Below, piece by piece: positions 33,961 through 43,981 of a stretch of 64,000 nt of DNA. The stretch spans positions 1,241,001 to 1,305,000 of the forward strand of contig NC_007512.1 in the NCBI RefSeq assembly GCF_000012485.1, written 5' to 3'. A program made the translations under genes and the position numbers. Each line of letters begins with the position of its first letter. The first letter of the stretch is position 1. Source of the stretch: Pelodictyon luteolum DSM 273. Its GTDB lineage: Bacteria; Bacteroidota; Chlorobiia; Chlorobiales; Chlorobiaceae. The notes beneath the pieces are model-generated. The model saw only the letters and a list, made by a program, of their open reading frames with translations. It was not told the DNA's origin and did not search any database.

Positions 33961-34908
33961 ATGACGACCAGAACCATGCAACCATGCAGCACCCCGTACG
34001 GAGGACTTGAAGGGATCGAGTTCCGTGAGCTTGCCTCAAACAGCAGAATGGACGGCGGCTTCATTACCGGCCCTCAGACGCTCAAGACACCATTCGGCGA
34101 CATGGTCCCCCAGTTTGAAACGGAAGACATGGGGCGCCGTACCCTTAAACCGCTCTGCTTCTACAAGGACGGAACACCGAAAGCCATCCCCCTGCAGACC
34201 CGGACCATGCTCAAGACCCCTATCGGGCATCTCCCGGCCGAACTCTTGACTTTTTATCCCTCCGGTGCGCTCAAAAGGGTGTTTCCGCTCGACGGGAAGC
34301 TCAGCGGGTTCTGGTCGTGGCAGAACGAGCTGAAGCTTGCCGAAAAGCTCAGCTTCGACTCACCGCAGGGAGCGCTGAACGCCAAGGTGATTGCATTCCG
34401 CTTCTATGAAAGCGGTGCCCTGAAAAGCCTCACCCTCTGGCCCGGAGAATCCATCACCATCATGACGCCTCTTGGTATGATCACAGCAAGAAAAGGGGTG
34501 TCATTTTATGAAAACGGGTCGGTCAGGTCCCTTGAGCCCCTGAAAAAGACCGTGCTCGAAACACCGATCGGCGACATGAGGGCCTACGACAGCGAACCCA
34601 ACGGCATCCACGGCGACACCAACTCCCTGCAGTTTGCGCCGGACGGCAGCATCAAGGGCATCAGCACGGTGGACGAAGCCATTGAGGTGAGCATTGAGGG
34701 TGTGCTCGAAGTGTTCCGTCCCGGGCTGAAGAACAATGTCTGCGGTGACGAGCGGAAGGTGAAGGTTCCGATGCATGTCCTGTTCAGGGGGGAGCGCGTT
34801 TTCATCAACAGCGAGGAGGGGGAAGGCTTCAGTGTCGAAACATGCCGGGCGATTGGGCTTGAGGCCCTCAGCGGCGCCGACGAGCCGTCCTACTCCTGCG
34901 GAGGCTGA
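33961..34908 (+). CDS. MORN-like repeat protein, unknown function
   Basis: The frame is open from 33841; the ATG at 33961 is preferred because the upstream part looks non-coding. The 315-residue product has no signal peptide. It contains spaced motifs of the type FYxxGxLKxL followed by TPxG (FYKDGTPKAI, FYPSGALKRV, FYESGALKSL, FYENGSVRSL), separated by about 40-60 residues, reminiscent of MORN or YwqK-like repeats. The C-terminus has a Cys-containing tail. Its 3' end overlaps the convergent flavoprotein gene by 19 bp. Function not recognised. Confidence 0.65.
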   Translation: MTTRTMQPCSTPYGGLEGIEFRELASNSRMDGGFITGPQTLKTPFGDMVPQFETEDMGRRTLKPLCFYKDGTPKAIPLQTRTMLKTPIGHLPAELLTFYPSGALKRVFPLDGKLSGFWSWQNELKLAEKLSFDSPQGALNAKVIAFRFYESGALKSLTLWPGESITIMTPLGMITARKGVSFYENGSVRSLEPLKKTVLETPIGDMRAYDSEPNGIHGDTNSLQFAPDGSIKGISTVDEAIEVSIEGVLEVFRPGLKNNVCGDERKVKVPMHVLFRGERVFINSEEGEGFSVETCRAIGLEALSGADEPSYSCGG

Positions 34909-36221
34909 GCGGCTGAGGTTCCGGCAAGCCACCCTGTGGAAAAAGCCGCCTGCAGGTTATAGCCGCCGATTTCACCGGTGTAGTCGAGCACTTCACCGGC
35001 GAAGTACAGCCCCGGGACCAGTCGCGACTCCATCGTTTTCGGGTTCACCTCACCAAGCACAACCCCGCCGGCTGACACCTCTCCCTGCTCCATCGGCACC
35101 TTCGCCACCGGCCCCAGCGGGAACCGCTTCAGCACCGAGAGCAGGGATTGCCGGGTTTTCTTCTGCAACCCGCCCCAGACCACCTCGTCTCCAATGCCTG
35201 CGTGAGGGAGGATACAGCCTACAAACGCGGTCGGGATGGTGCCGTGCGGGTGGTTCCCGCCAGCAATCCTTCCGCCGGGTGCAATCGGACAGGACTGCAG
35301 GAACTTGCGCACCATCTGGCTGCCGTTACGCGCTGCATGAAGGAGCAGCTCCTCCTCCAGTGCGCTCACCTCATGGGAGGGGAACAGATCTGCCGTCATC
35401 ATGCATGACCCGGTGGTCTGCATGATGCGTGCAACATCGCGTGAAATCGAGAGCGCCGCCGGTCCGCTGAGGCCGCGATGGGTAAAGAGCACGTCCCCGT
35501 TCCGGGAACTCTTCTCTTTACCCGAAGAGGCATGAATGGTAACGGAGCGGAGAGCAATACCGGAGAGCTCACTGCCGGGAGGATTGATGAGGTAGAGGGG
35601 TGCGAGTGCCGGGGAGACAGGGGTCTTTGTATGACCGAGCGACACGGCAAGCCGGATGCCGTCCCCTGTCGTACCGAGCTGCGGCCATGAAGCGCCGCCG
35701 GTGGCGATGATGAGCCGTTCCGCACTGAAGATGCCGCCCTCCGTCTCCAGCTCAAACATCCCGCTCTTCCTGCTGACTCTGGTTACTCTTGAGCCATAGA
35801 TCATGAGGGTGCCGGCACGCTTCAGCATCCGGCTGAGGGCCTCGGCAACCGCATCGGCATCGCCTCGCTCTGTAAACACCTTCCCGTCCGGTCGTGCCTC
35901 AAGCCCGACCCCTTCGGCCTCCATCAGGGCAATGATGTCCTCGTTGGTGAAGCTGTGGAGGGCATGGCGGAGAAAGCGGCGTTCATTCATCCTGAGAAAA
36001 CCCTCCTCAAGAATGGCCTCTACCGGTCCGGCGTGGGTAAGGTTGCATTTCCCGCCGCCGGATATCCTGATTTTCTCACCGGTACGACGGTTGCGCTCAA
36101 ACACCATGACGGAACGTTCGGCCTTCGAAATGCCCCCCTGAGCCGGTGCCCTCAATGCAGCAACAGCTGCCGCCATGCCTGAGGCTCCGCCGCCGATGAT
36201 GGCTACTCTGCAGTGCTTCAC
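34890..36221 (-). CDS. YhiN/HI0933-type FAD flavoprotein
   Basis: This 443-residue protein has the N-terminal dinucleotide motif AIIGGGASGMAAAVAAL, the diagnostic RRTGEKIRISGGGKCNLTH stretch, IATGGASWPQLGTTGDG and the C-terminal GLYFAGEVLDYTGEIGGYNLQAAFSTGW. The family is a conserved but poorly understood flavoprotein group. The start overlaps the HlyD-like gene stop by ATGA, so it is the last gene of the efflux operon. Confidence 0.88.
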   Translation of the reverse strand: MKHCRVAIIGGGASGMAAAVAALRAPAQGGISKAERSVMVFERNRRTGEKIRISGGGKCNLTHAGPVEAILEEGFLRMNERRFLRHALHSFTNEDIIALMEAEGVGLEARPDGKVFTERGDADAVAEALSRMLKRAGTLMIYGSRVTRVSRKSGMFELETEGGIFSAERLIIATGGASWPQLGTTGDGIRLAVSLGHTKTPVSPALAPLYLINPPGSELSGIALRSVTIHASSGKEKSSRNGDVLFTHRGLSGPAALSISRDVARIMQTTGSCMMTADLFPSHEVSALEEELLLHAARNGSQMVRKFLQSCPIAPGGRIAGGNHPHGTIPTAFVGCILPHAGIGDEVVWGGLQKKTRQSLLSVLKRFPLGPVAKVPMEQGEVSAGGVVLGEVNPKTMESRLVPGLYFAGEVLDYTGEIGGYNLQAAFSTGWLAGTSAAQPPQE

Positions 36222-37423
36222 GTCCGCTCCCTGACGCGGACACCATCGCGAAGAACTGGTGACGGGTGCAGAATGACCCTGGCACCAACGTCAATACCCT
36301 CCAGCAGTTCCGCCTCATGGGTTCCCATAAGCCCGATCCTGACCGGTTTTTCAGCGGCCCGGCCGCCTTCCGCCACGAACACATGCCACCGGTTTCCGGC
36401 GCGAAAGAGCGCACTCCGGGGGATTTTCAGGCAGTGCTCCCGCCGCTCCACCTCAATCCGCGCCTGCACCCGGTAGTTGTCGCCAAGAGCCGGTTCGGCA
36501 GAGAGAAGAACGGCAATGACGTTCACCCGTTTCTCCTCCACGCCGAGAGCGGAGAGTGTCGTTCTTGCAGCTGGCTCCACCCTCATGACTCTGGCGGCAA
36601 GGATGGAGGGCCCTCCCCAGCCGGTGATTTCGACAGGGTTTCCGGGACGGACAAGAACCGCATCGCTGGAGAGAAGATCGATGATGATTTCAAGCGACAT
36701 GGGATCGCCGATATCAAGCAGCGGGGTGCCGGCCTGCAGGGTGCGCTCGCTTTTTTCATGGATGACGAGAACCCGGCCATCGACAGGCGAGAGCACATGA
36801 AGAGGCCTTGATGCGACTGAGGGATCAATGACCGCTCGTGCTCTGCCTAAACGGAAGCGGGCGGCTTCAGCCGCGGCAGCAGCCGACTGCAGTTCTCTCT
36901 GCAGCATGGCCGAGTCGTTCTGCGCCCCCTCGAATGCTTCCTTCGATACAGCACCCTCGCCGTACAGGTTCCGATAGCGCAGGGCGCGAAGAGCCGCTTC
37001 GCCGGCATTGACCGCAGCCTTTTTTTTACGGGCGAGCGATTCATCGAGCGCTGAGGCTGCAGCCCGGGCGCTGAAAGCCGCCTCCCGCTCCTGCAGGGCG
37101 TCAAGCGCCGGTGGAAGGACAGTGGCGGCAATGTCTCCTCTACGGAGGGAATCCCCCTCCTCAAGCGTGATACGCAGAAGCCGTCCGGTTATCGGGGCTG
37201 CAACCCGGTAGCGCTCACCTACACGGGCGGTTCCCTCATCTTCAATCGTGGCCTGCAGAAGACCCGGGGAGACTGGAGCGGTATCAACAGAAACCGGAGC
37301 AGGCCGGAAGAGGGCGTACAGCAGAAACGCCACACCAATGAGCCCTAGAATCGTGAAGAGCCGATTCTTTGAAGGCAGCTGAAAATGTTTCCGGCCGGAA
37401 GCGTGCATGCTGTTGAGAATCAT
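36218..37423 (-). CDS. HlyD/MacA-like periplasmic adaptor
   Basis: This 401-residue protein has one N-terminal membrane helix (about 23-42, LFTILGLIGVAFLLYALF), a lipoyl-like half (VAAPITGRLLRITLEEGDSLRRGD), a coiled-coil region rich in Ala, Glu and Arg (about 105-200) and the returning half (VLSPVDGRVLVIHEKSERTLQAG). It links an inner-membrane ABC transporter to the outer membrane. Start and stop overlap both neighbours by 4 bp, showing a tight operon with the permease and ATPase genes. Confidence 0.88.
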   Translation of the reverse strand: MILNSMHASGRKHFQLPSKNRLFTILGLIGVAFLLYALFRPAPVSVDTAPVSPGLLQATIEDEGTARVGERYRVAAPITGRLLRITLEEGDSLRRGDIAATVLPPALDALQEREAAFSARAAASALDESLARKKKAAVNAGEAALRALRYRNLYGEGAVSKEAFEGAQNDSAMLQRELQSAAAAAEAARFRLGRARAVIDPSVASRPLHVLSPVDGRVLVIHEKSERTLQAGTPLLDIGDPMSLEIIIDLLSSDAVLVRPGNPVEITGWGGPSILAARVMRVEPAARTTLSALGVEEKRVNVIAVLLSAEPALGDNYRVQARIEVERREHCLKIPRSALFRAGNRWHVFVAEGGRAAEKPVRIGLMGTHEAELLEGIDVGARVILHPSPVLRDGVRVRERT

Positions 37424-39801
37424 TCCCTTGTTTTGAGGACCGCCACAAGATCAAGCCGCTGCAGTCTGCGCCATATTGCAAAACCCGACAGCATTGACAC
37501 CGATATGACGACAAGATAGGCAAAAAGAACGTTCCACACCGTAAACACCAGGGGCATCCGGTAAAGATCCGAGTTCAGTGAACGGGCAAGAAGGATAGAG
37601 AGCAGGATTCCGAGGAGATAGCCGGGGATAAGGGCCCCGAGGGTTATGACGGCCTGCTCGCCAAGCAGGATAAAGGAGATCTCCCCCTTCGTCATTCCGA
37701 GTATCCGCAGCCCTGCCAGTTCGCGGGAGCGTTCTGAAAGGGAAATCCTGGCCCCGTTGTATACGACGGCAAACGCAAGCACACAGGCAAATACCGTCAG
37801 GATAATGGTTGAGGTCATCATGCTCCGCTCGATCAGTTCGTCGAAACTCTTCCGGAGGGCTTTGAGGAGCATGATGCCGCCGACGCCGGGCATCTGCTTG
37901 AAATCGGCGTAGCGGGCTTCCATTTCTGCTGGATCTATCTTCAGGAGCGCACCGTTCACCACGCCGTCGTCTCCGGCAAGGCGGTTGAGCCCTTCAAGCT
38001 GCATGTAGGCGCTGAGCCCGAGGATTTCATCAATCGTCCCTGCCACCAGGACATTTCCGGAACGCTGTCTGCCATGGAGAAGATCGACCCGGAGGGTGTC
38101 GCCCGCCTCGACGCCGAGAGCCGAGGCAAGCTCTGTGGTCAACAGCATGCCGTCCGGAGGCACCGTCCTTGAAAGCCCCCTGCTGTCGACAAGACGCTGG
38201 AGGCCGCCCCTGAAGGGAAGCCCGCGGATCGACTGCCGTTTCGAGCGGTGCCGGAAGCTCAGCCGCGCAGGCTCCTCCCGGTAGTACTCATCCTGAAGCA
38301 CCCCCTCACCACTCTTGAGGGAGGATGCGATGGAGGGCGGCATAGGATTATTGAAGAGGAGCGTGACATCTTCACGGTGTTTTTCACCGAACTCGACATG
38401 CACCATCCATTTCGTTGCATCGTAGGCGTAGCGACCGGCAAACAGTATGGCGACTGCGAGGGCCACCATAGCCAGAGAAAGCGTGCTCTTCCATGGATGA
38501 CGCTCGAGGTTCCTGACAATGATCTTCACCGGAACCGGCATCCGTCCGAAAAACCGGAGCCGGTCCAGCAACCCCTCACGGTACAGCGCCGGCGACTCCG
38601 GACGCATTGCCTCGGCTGGAGGAAGTGCGGTGACACGCCGTACCGATGAGGCGGCGCCAAGAAGCGCTGCGGCAAAGCTCAAGACGACAGCCAGCAGCAG
38701 GTCAGCCGGACGGAACAGATAGAGCGGATCGGGGAAATTATAATACTCAGAATAGATCCTCATCAAGCCTCTGCCGAGAAAGACACCCCCAACAGCACCG
38801 CCAAGCACGCCAGCCGCAGCGGGAAGAAGGGCAAAGCCGAGATAATGCAGACCGATCTCCCGCCCCCGGTACCCCATTGCCTTCAGGACGCCGATCTCCT
38901 CGCGCTGGAGGTTGACCATGCGGGAAAGAATGATGTTGAGAAGAAACACGGCAGCCAGAAGGAACACAGCAGGAAGAAAAGTCACCTGGACGGCAACCTG
39001 GCGGATCTCGTCGGAGATGAAGCGGTCGGAGATCTGTTCATCCCGGCCATATGCACCAAGCGAACCGTAGCGGCCGAGCAGCCTGTCGAGCTCCATCTTC
39101 ACATCCTCCTTTGAAGCATCCCGCTCCAAAGCAACCGACAGGTCGTTGAACGCCCCGCTCATGTCGAGGGCCGACTCCATTGCAGTACGACCCATCCAGA
39201 GCACACCGAAATGCCGGCTGTCGGGAAAGAACGCCCCCGGCTGTACCTCGTAGACATACTCCGGCGAAAGACCAGTCCCGACAATCCTGAGTTCTTTCAA
39301 CCGACCGTTGATCACCACCCGGATCCTATCTCCCGGCTTGAGTCCGTTGGCCTCCATGAATGGCCTGCTGGCCACAACCTCGTTAAGAGATCGGGGTTCG
39401 ATGTACCGGCCTGCAACAACGGCAATCGCATTGAGCGATGCCTCCCCGCTGCGCTCCGGGATGGAGATCAGCCGGGCTGTTGCGGGTTCAGGAAGGCCCG
39501 GAACATCAAGCGTCACGTCGGCTACCACCCTCGATGTCACAAAGCGCACTCCGGGCACAGCGGACACTGCACCCTCCATATACCCCGGGGCCCGCTTCAG
39601 CTGCATGAACACATCGGCGAACCGGTACCTGGCGTAGTAAGCCTCCAGCGTGGCTTCAAGCGAATACTTCACGCTCCGCATCGACACAAAAACCGCTATG
39701 CCGCAGGCCACCACAGCGGCGACTGCCGCCATCTGCGTAAGGCCACGGCGAAGCCCGAAGAGGAGTTTGTGGTTCAGGGTATGCATCTCTCGAGCTACCA
39801 T
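37420..39801 (-). CDS. FtsX/MacB-type ABC permease
   Basis: This 793-residue permease has an N-terminal membrane helix near residue 25, a large periplasmic domain, a first FtsX block (about 275-400, [28 protein letters not shown]), another periplasmic region, and a second FtsX block (about 660-790, [24 protein letters not shown]). The two-block layout is that of long DUF214-type permeases. It overlaps the ATPase gene by 7 bp; an ATG five codons later is an alternative start. The substrate is unknown; lipids or peptides are typical. Confidence 0.88.
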   Translation of the reverse strand: MVAREMHTLNHKLLFGLRRGLTQMAAVAAVVACGIAVFVSMRSVKYSLEATLEAYYARYRFADVFMQLKRAPGYMEGAVSAVPGVRFVTSRVVADVTLDVPGLPEPATARLISIPERSGEASLNAIAVVAGRYIEPRSLNEVVASRPFMEANGLKPGDRIRVVINGRLKELRIVGTGLSPEYVYEVQPGAFFPDSRHFGVLWMGRTAMESALDMSGAFNDLSVALERDASKEDVKMELDRLLGRYGSLGAYGRDEQISDRFISDEIRQVAVQVTFLPAVFLLAAVFLLNIILSRMVNLQREEIGVLKAMGYRGREIGLHYLGFALLPAAAGVLGGAVGGVFLGRGLMRIYSEYYNFPDPLYLFRPADLLLAVVLSFAAALLGAASSVRRVTALPPAEAMRPESPALYREGLLDRLRFFGRMPVPVKIIVRNLERHPWKSTLSLAMVALAVAILFAGRYAYDATKWMVHVEFGEKHREDVTLLFNNPMPPSIASSLKSGEGVLQDEYYREEPARLSFRHRSKRQSIRGLPFRGGLQRLVDSRGLSRTVPPDGMLLTTELASALGVEAGDTLRVDLLHGRQRSGNVLVAGTIDEILGLSAYMQLEGLNRLAGDDGVVNGALLKIDPAEMEARYADFKQMPGVGGIMLLKALRKSFDELIERSMMTSTIILTVFACVLAFAVVYNGARISLSERSRELAGLRILGMTKGEISFILLGEQAVITLGALIPGYLLGILLSILLARSLNSDLYRMPLVFTVWNVLFAYLVVISVSMLSGFAIWRRLQRLDLVAVLKTRE

Positions 39802-40532
39802 GAGAGTTCGGAAGGATCGAGACGCGTTTCGTTCCGGTAGTCCTCCGAGACCTCCCCGCTTCGCATCCGGATAACCCTGTGGGCCATACCGGCAATCGAA
39901 GCATTATGGGTGATGAGGAGCACCGTTGTCCGCAGTTCAGCGTTCACCATCCGGAGTACCTCCAGAACAATCTTTCCGGTCTGGAAATCGAGTGCTCCGG
40001 TGGGTTCGTCGCAGAGCAGCAGCCGGGGCCGTTTGGCTACAGCCCTCGCAATAGCCACCCTCTGCTGCTCCCCTCCTGAAAGCTGAGCTGGAAAATGCTG
40101 CATCCGTTCACCAAGACCAACAAGCCGAAGCGCATCCACTGCATCCATCGGATCAAGGGCGATGTCGGTGACGAGCTGCACGTTCTCAAGTGCAGAAAGG
40201 CTCGGGATCAGGTTGTAGAACTGGAAAACGAACCCGATGGAATGGCGGCGGTATTCAGTCAGTTCAGCTTCGGAAGCCGTAGAGAGGTTCCGATCGCCGA
40301 ACAGCAGGGTTCCGGATGAGGGCGTATCAAGGCCGCCGATGATGTTCAGGAGGGTGGATTTCCCGCTTCCCGAAGCGCCGAGCAGCACGACAAGCTCCCC
40401 TTCAGCAATGCTGAGGGAAACATTACGGAGAGCCTCAACACTTACCTCGCCCATCGGATATGATTTGCCAATCGAGTCAAGGGTGAGGATGATCCCCCGA
40501 TCCCTGTCCGGGAGGTTCTCTGCTATGTCCAT
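39795..40532 (-). CDS. ABC transporter ATPase (LolD/MacB type)
   Basis: This 245-residue ATPase has Walker [15 protein letters not shown], the Q-loop [17 protein letters not shown], signature [14 protein letters not shown], Walker [13 protein letters not shown] and the H-loop LITHN. This is the LolD/FtsE/MacB group that works with FtsX-like permeases. It is the first gene of the operon ATPase-permease-adaptor-flavoprotein. Confidence 0.93.
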   Translation of the reverse strand: MDIAENLPDRDRGIILTLDSIGKSYPMGEVSVEALRNVSLSIAEGELVVLLGASGSGKSTLLNIIGGLDTPSSGTLLFGDRNLSTASEAELTEYRRHSIGFVFQFYNLIPSLSALENVQLVTDIALDPMDAVDALRLVGLGERMQHFPAQLSGGEQQRVAIARAVAKRPRLLLCDEPTGALDFQTGKIVLEVLRMVNAELRTTVLLITHNASIAGMAHRVIRMRSGEVSEDYRNETRLDPSELSW

Positions 40533-40684
40533 CTCTGTGCGGATTATGATGTTCTGTCATAATTCTTCAACAGACTCCGCATGCATTTCATTTCCCGGGG
40601 GGAGAGGGATGAGGAAAACAAACGTTATTTTAGGATGACAGCCAGAAAAACCGATCCGTCAGTTCAAGAAGAGACCCCTCCGCC

Positions 40685-41149
40685 ATGCATGTCAATATAT
40701 ACCTGCTCTCTATCATCATATTCATTCTCGGCCTCCTTACCGGAGCACTCGCGCTCTTCTTCACCGGGAGGAAGCACCGGGCTCCCTCAAGAGGCAAAGT
40801 CGGCATAGGGCCATCAAGCGTAGCAGGGCGCGGGGCGTTCGCCCTGGAAAAAATCAATGAAGGAGAGGTGCTCGAACGGTGCCCGGCTCTCGAGGTGACG
40901 GAGAGCGATGTGGGAGGGGAACTCGTGAACTATGTCTTTTACGGAAACACCGAGCGCTCGCGGCTCGTCGTGATGGGCTATGGGATGCTCTTCAACCACT
41001 CCTTCGAACCCAATGTCGCCTACTGGCTCGACGATACGGCAACAGGCCCTGAACTGGTGCTCTATGCACTCCGGACGATCAGCAAGGGAGAGGAACTCTT
41101 CTACAACTACGGAAAAGAGTGGTGGAGCACCAGGCAGGAAGCTGTGTAG
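40685..41149 (+). CDS. Membrane-anchored SET-domain protein
   Basis: This 154-residue protein has an N-terminal hydrophobic helix (about 5-27) and a compact SET domain (about 35-148): VGIGPSSVAGRGAFALEKINEGE, then LFNHSFEPNVAYW (the NHS-type AdoMet site) and EELFYNYG (the catalytic-Tyr region). SET proteins are lysine methyltransferases in eukaryotes; bacterial members are fewer and their targets mostly unknown. The membrane anchor is unusual. It is transcribed divergently from the ABC operon. Start at 40685 has no clear ribosome site. Confidence 0.8.
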   Translation: MHVNIYLLSIIIFILGLLTGALALFFTGRKHRAPSRGKVGIGPSSVAGRGAFALEKINEGEVLERCPALEVTESDVGGELVNYVFYGNTERSRLVVMGYGMLFNHSFEPNVAYWLDDTATGPELVLYALRTISKGEELFYNYGKEWWSTRQEAV

Positions 41150-41184
41150 GCTCCCCTGCCCGGCCATCTCCATAGGAAGAGGGT

Positions 41185-42411
41185 CTATACGCCCGAAGTC
41201 CTCAGCAGCCTTCCGAGCTTGCTGAACCGGTAGTAATGCGCCCAGCCGTGCTTCAGCCAGTGCCCGAAAAGGGGCATGGGAAAAAAGATCTCCTTGATGC
41301 CGTCCGCATAGACGAAGCCGGCTCCGTTGCCGATGTCCATGACACAGAGGATGTTCAGGTGCTCCCTGTAGCCTTTCAGCGCCCCCTCGCGGCCCTGAAT
41401 GACAATTGACGCGTTGTGTGCGGCGTTGACAGCCATGGTTTCAGCAAGATGCCCCTGCTTGGCCTTCCAGTCAGGGCCCTCGAGCGCGGCCGAGTCACCG
41501 ATTGCGTACCACCCTTCGATGCCGTCAATACGGCAGTAATCGTCAATCATAATGAAGCCTGACGGGTTCAGCGGAAGATTCGACTCCTTGATGACCCGGT
41601 GGCCGTCAAGCGCGGAGATGAACATGGTGAAATCGCTCTCCAGACGGCTGCCGTCCTCGAACATGACCCCGCCCTCGTCAAAGCCAGTGATTTTCTTCCC
41701 GTACCGTGTCTTGAACCCGTTATCCCTGAACATGCCGTCCATCGCCTCAAGCGCCTTCCTGCCCATTCTGGCTCCCGGCTGCGGCATCGGGGCGAAAAAG
41801 GTCATCTCATAGCGGTCACGGATGCCGAGCTTCTTCAGCTTGTGGTGCAGGTTGAAGAAAAGCTCGAAGGCCGGTCCGCCGCGCACCGCGCTCTTATCCT
41901 TTGGATTGCCCCCGAACCCGAAAGCGATCTTTCCGCTCCCCTTTGCGATAATGGCATCGACCCGCTCTTTCAGGTAGAGTGAGTTCTGCGGGCTTGCGCA
42001 GATGGAGCGGGCATGCTCCATGCCGGGGTACTGGATCTTTGCGGCGCCGAGCGCCACGACCACAGCGTCCGTTCCACTCCGCTCCCCGCCTTTTTCAAGC
42101 CACACCCTGCGGCTCTCCGCGTCAATGGCCGTGACTCGGTCGATGGTCAGGGTGAAGCCGTGACGCCGGGCCAGTTTTTTGAGCGGGATGGACGCGTCGC
42201 TGTATTTCAAGGTTCCGACCGGTATCCATATCGATATGGGAAAAATGAACAGGTGGTCTCGGTCTGATACCAGTTCAACGGAGAATCCCTTCTTGCGGAA
42301 CGCAATTGCCGCTTCAGCGCCGGCAATGCCTCCGCCGAGTATGAGCACACTCTTTATGTTCTTCACTGCATTATGCTGTTTGTCGTGATAATATGCATGC
42401 CTGAGGGGCAC
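41185..42411 (-). CDS. SQR/NDH-2-like FAD oxidoreductase
   Basis: The GTG at 42411 gives 408 residues; a GTG 14 codons later is also possible. It has SVLILGGGIAGAEAAIAFRKKG (FAD), VVVALGAAKIQYPG, a DGHRVIKESNLPLN segment and GWYAIGDSAALEGPDWKAKQGHLAE (second FAD motif). This pattern matches sulfide:quinone oxidoreductase-like proteins. A Cys in SICASPQN fits one SQR position, but the second redox Cys expected near residue 170 is absent (KDKSAVRGGPAFEL), so it may act on another donor. It is a membrane-associated type without clear helices. Confidence 0.78.
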   Translation of the reverse strand: MPLRHAYYHDKQHNAVKNIKSVLILGGGIAGAEAAIAFRKKGFSVELVSDRDHLFIFPISIWIPVGTLKYSDASIPLKKLARRHGFTLTIDRVTAIDAESRRVWLEKGGERSGTDAVVVALGAAKIQYPGMEHARSICASPQNSLYLKERVDAIIAKGSGKIAFGFGGNPKDKSAVRGGPAFELFFNLHHKLKKLGIRDRYEMTFFAPMPQPGARMGRKALEAMDGMFRDNGFKTRYGKKITGFDEGGVMFEDGSRLESDFTMFISALDGHRVIKESNLPLNPSGFIMIDDYCRIDGIEGWYAIGDSAALEGPDWKAKQGHLAETMAVNAAHNASIVIQGREGALKGYREHLNILCVMDIGNGAGFVYADGIKEIFFPMPLFGHWLKHGWAHYYRFSKLGRLLRTSGV

Positions 42412-42485
42412 GGAGTGACGACATTATAAGCATATGCCAATAATTATGAAACAATAATTCGGAAACTGTTTTCTAACGCTTCATG

Positions 42486-42977
42486 TCAGTCTATGGAGGA
42501 GCAGCGCCCACGGCGTACCATGGGGCGGCCGCAGTCGGGGCAGTCAAGGGTCCGGCAGGGTGTGCCGTTATGGTGCGGTATTTCGGTCCCGCAGTGGAGG
42601 CAGACACAGATTCCCGGCTCGTCAGGCTCGCCGTTTGGATCCTGCGGCTGGATGTGGCCGCCCTCGATGCAGATTGAATGACCCTCGACGAGCGCCAGAG
42701 CAACCTTACGATGTGCAGAGTCCAGGATACGGCCGAAGGTCTGGCGGGATACCTTCATGAGGCCGGCAGCTTCGGCATGGTAGAGGCCGAGTTTGTCAGC
42801 AAGACGGATGGCCTCGAGTTCGTCAAGCGTGATCACCACGTCTTTCAGCCGTGAGGGAGACACGCCCTCCGGCTTGAAGCAGGTTGCCCTCGGCTTGCCG
42901 ACGACACAGCGGCACAGGACCGGCCTGCCGGGGCGGACGGGTTTTCTCCGGCTGCGGCTTTCGCTCCCTTCTCCCAT
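42486..42977 (-). CDS. DUF134 helix-turn-helix protein with Cys-rich tail
   Basis: I chose the ATG at 42977, which has GAGGAG five bases upstream and overlaps the previous stop; a start at 42992 is possible. The 163-residue product has a conserved Cys-containing N-terminal part (VLCRCVVGKPRATCFKPEG), a sigma70-region-4-like helix-turn-helix (LDELEAIRLADKLGLYHAEAAGLMKVSRQTFGRIL) and a C-terminal zinc ribbon (CLHCGTEI and CPDCGRPM). DUF134 proteins are presumed DNA-binding regulators. It is coupled to the SLAC1-like channel gene and may regulate it. Confidence 0.85.
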   Translation of the reverse strand: MGEGSESRSRRKPVRPGRPVLCRCVVGKPRATCFKPEGVSPSRLKDVVITLDELEAIRLADKLGLYHAEAAGLMKVSRQTFGRILDSAHRKVALALVEGHSICIEGGHIQPQDPNGEPDEPGICVCLHCGTEIPHHNGTPCRTLDCPDCGRPMVRRGRCSSID

Positions 42978-43936
42978 CACTCCTCGGTGCATATACTGCC
43001 GGAAACCATTGCGGTTGCCGTACGGATGATGAGAAAAAGCACGACAATGGCCAGAAAGGCGAGCTCAAAAAACGCAATGCTCCGGAAAAAAGGGTTTTCA
43101 GTGAGGGAGAACATTTTCACGGAAGCCAGCACCCTCGCTGCGATCGGAAAAGAGTACGCCCACCAGGAGAGGTGGAACTCCAGCCGTGAAAGCGAAGGGA
43201 GACGGAAGAGCAGAAGGACGAAGAGGTAGAGGGAAAAGTAATAGAGAATGCGGGCGAATGCATCAAGCTGGCCGCCGTTCAGGCTGAGATAGGCGAGAAA
43301 GCCGAGTGCCGGAGGGGCAAAGAGGATGAAGAGGGTCGGCATGAACCGCTCGGGAATGGAGGCATGGAAGATCATCCGGTTCATGACGATGACAAAGAGG
43401 GCGATCCAGAACACCAGGCCGAGAGAAAAGAAAAACCAGGAGAGCTCGAGGTTCCCGAGCCTTACGCCCGAAAGCGGAACAATGATGGAGCCCATGATCG
43501 GAATGAACCAGGCCGGAGTCATGTGGCTGATCCGGTAATGAGGTTCAGACATCCAGCTGGAAATGATGGCGACAGACGAGGCGAACTGCAGAAAGACTCC
43601 GACCATGAAGAAATAGCGGGCCGTCTCGATGTCGCGGACAAGAAACACCGCCGAAAAGATGAGAAGAACGATTGCCGGCAGAGGAAAGAAATTGATCAGG
43701 ACAGGATGGCCCCACTCAAGAGCAACTTCTCCCGGATGCAGGAGGGATTTCAGGAGGTAGGCCACTACGGAGAGCCCGCCGATGGCAAGCGTGAGGTAGA
43801 GCAGCCAGTCGGAAGGAAGAGATCCCATACCGGCCAGCGGCATGCTCCGCTGCACGGCCAGCGTGAAGCCGGCCATGCCGAGGACCAGCGAAAAGAATGT
43901 TACAGGGAAATGCCGGAGTCGCTGGATCTTTTCCAT
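42977..43936 (-). CDS. SLAC1/TehA-family anion channel or exporter
   Basis: This 319-residue protein is very hydrophobic, with about ten predicted membrane segments. It begins with LRHFPVTFFSLVLGMAGFTLA, a typical SLAC1/TehA start, and has SEPHYRISHMTPAWFIPIMGSIIVPL and FHLSWWAYSFPIAA, matching the repeated helical hairpins of the family. Family members conduct small anions or export tellurite and sulfite. Sulfite or another sulfur anion would suit this organism, but that is inference. Confidence 0.85.
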   Translation of the reverse strand: MEKIQRLRHFPVTFFSLVLGMAGFTLAVQRSMPLAGMGSLPSDWLLYLTLAIGGLSVVAYLLKSLLHPGEVALEWGHPVLINFFPLPAIVLLIFSAVFLVRDIETARYFFMVGVFLQFASSVAIISSWMSEPHYRISHMTPAWFIPIMGSIIVPLSGVRLGNLELSWFFFSLGLVFWIALFVIVMNRMIFHASIPERFMPTLFILFAPPALGFLAYLSLNGGQLDAFARILYYFSLYLFVLLLFRLPSLSRLEFHLSWWAYSFPIAARVLASVKMFSLTENPFFRSIAFFELAFLAIVVLFLIIRTATAMVSGSICTEE

Positions 43937-43981
43937 AGCAGAGAGTGTCCTGCGTTCAGGTTAAAAAAGGCAGCCCGACCC

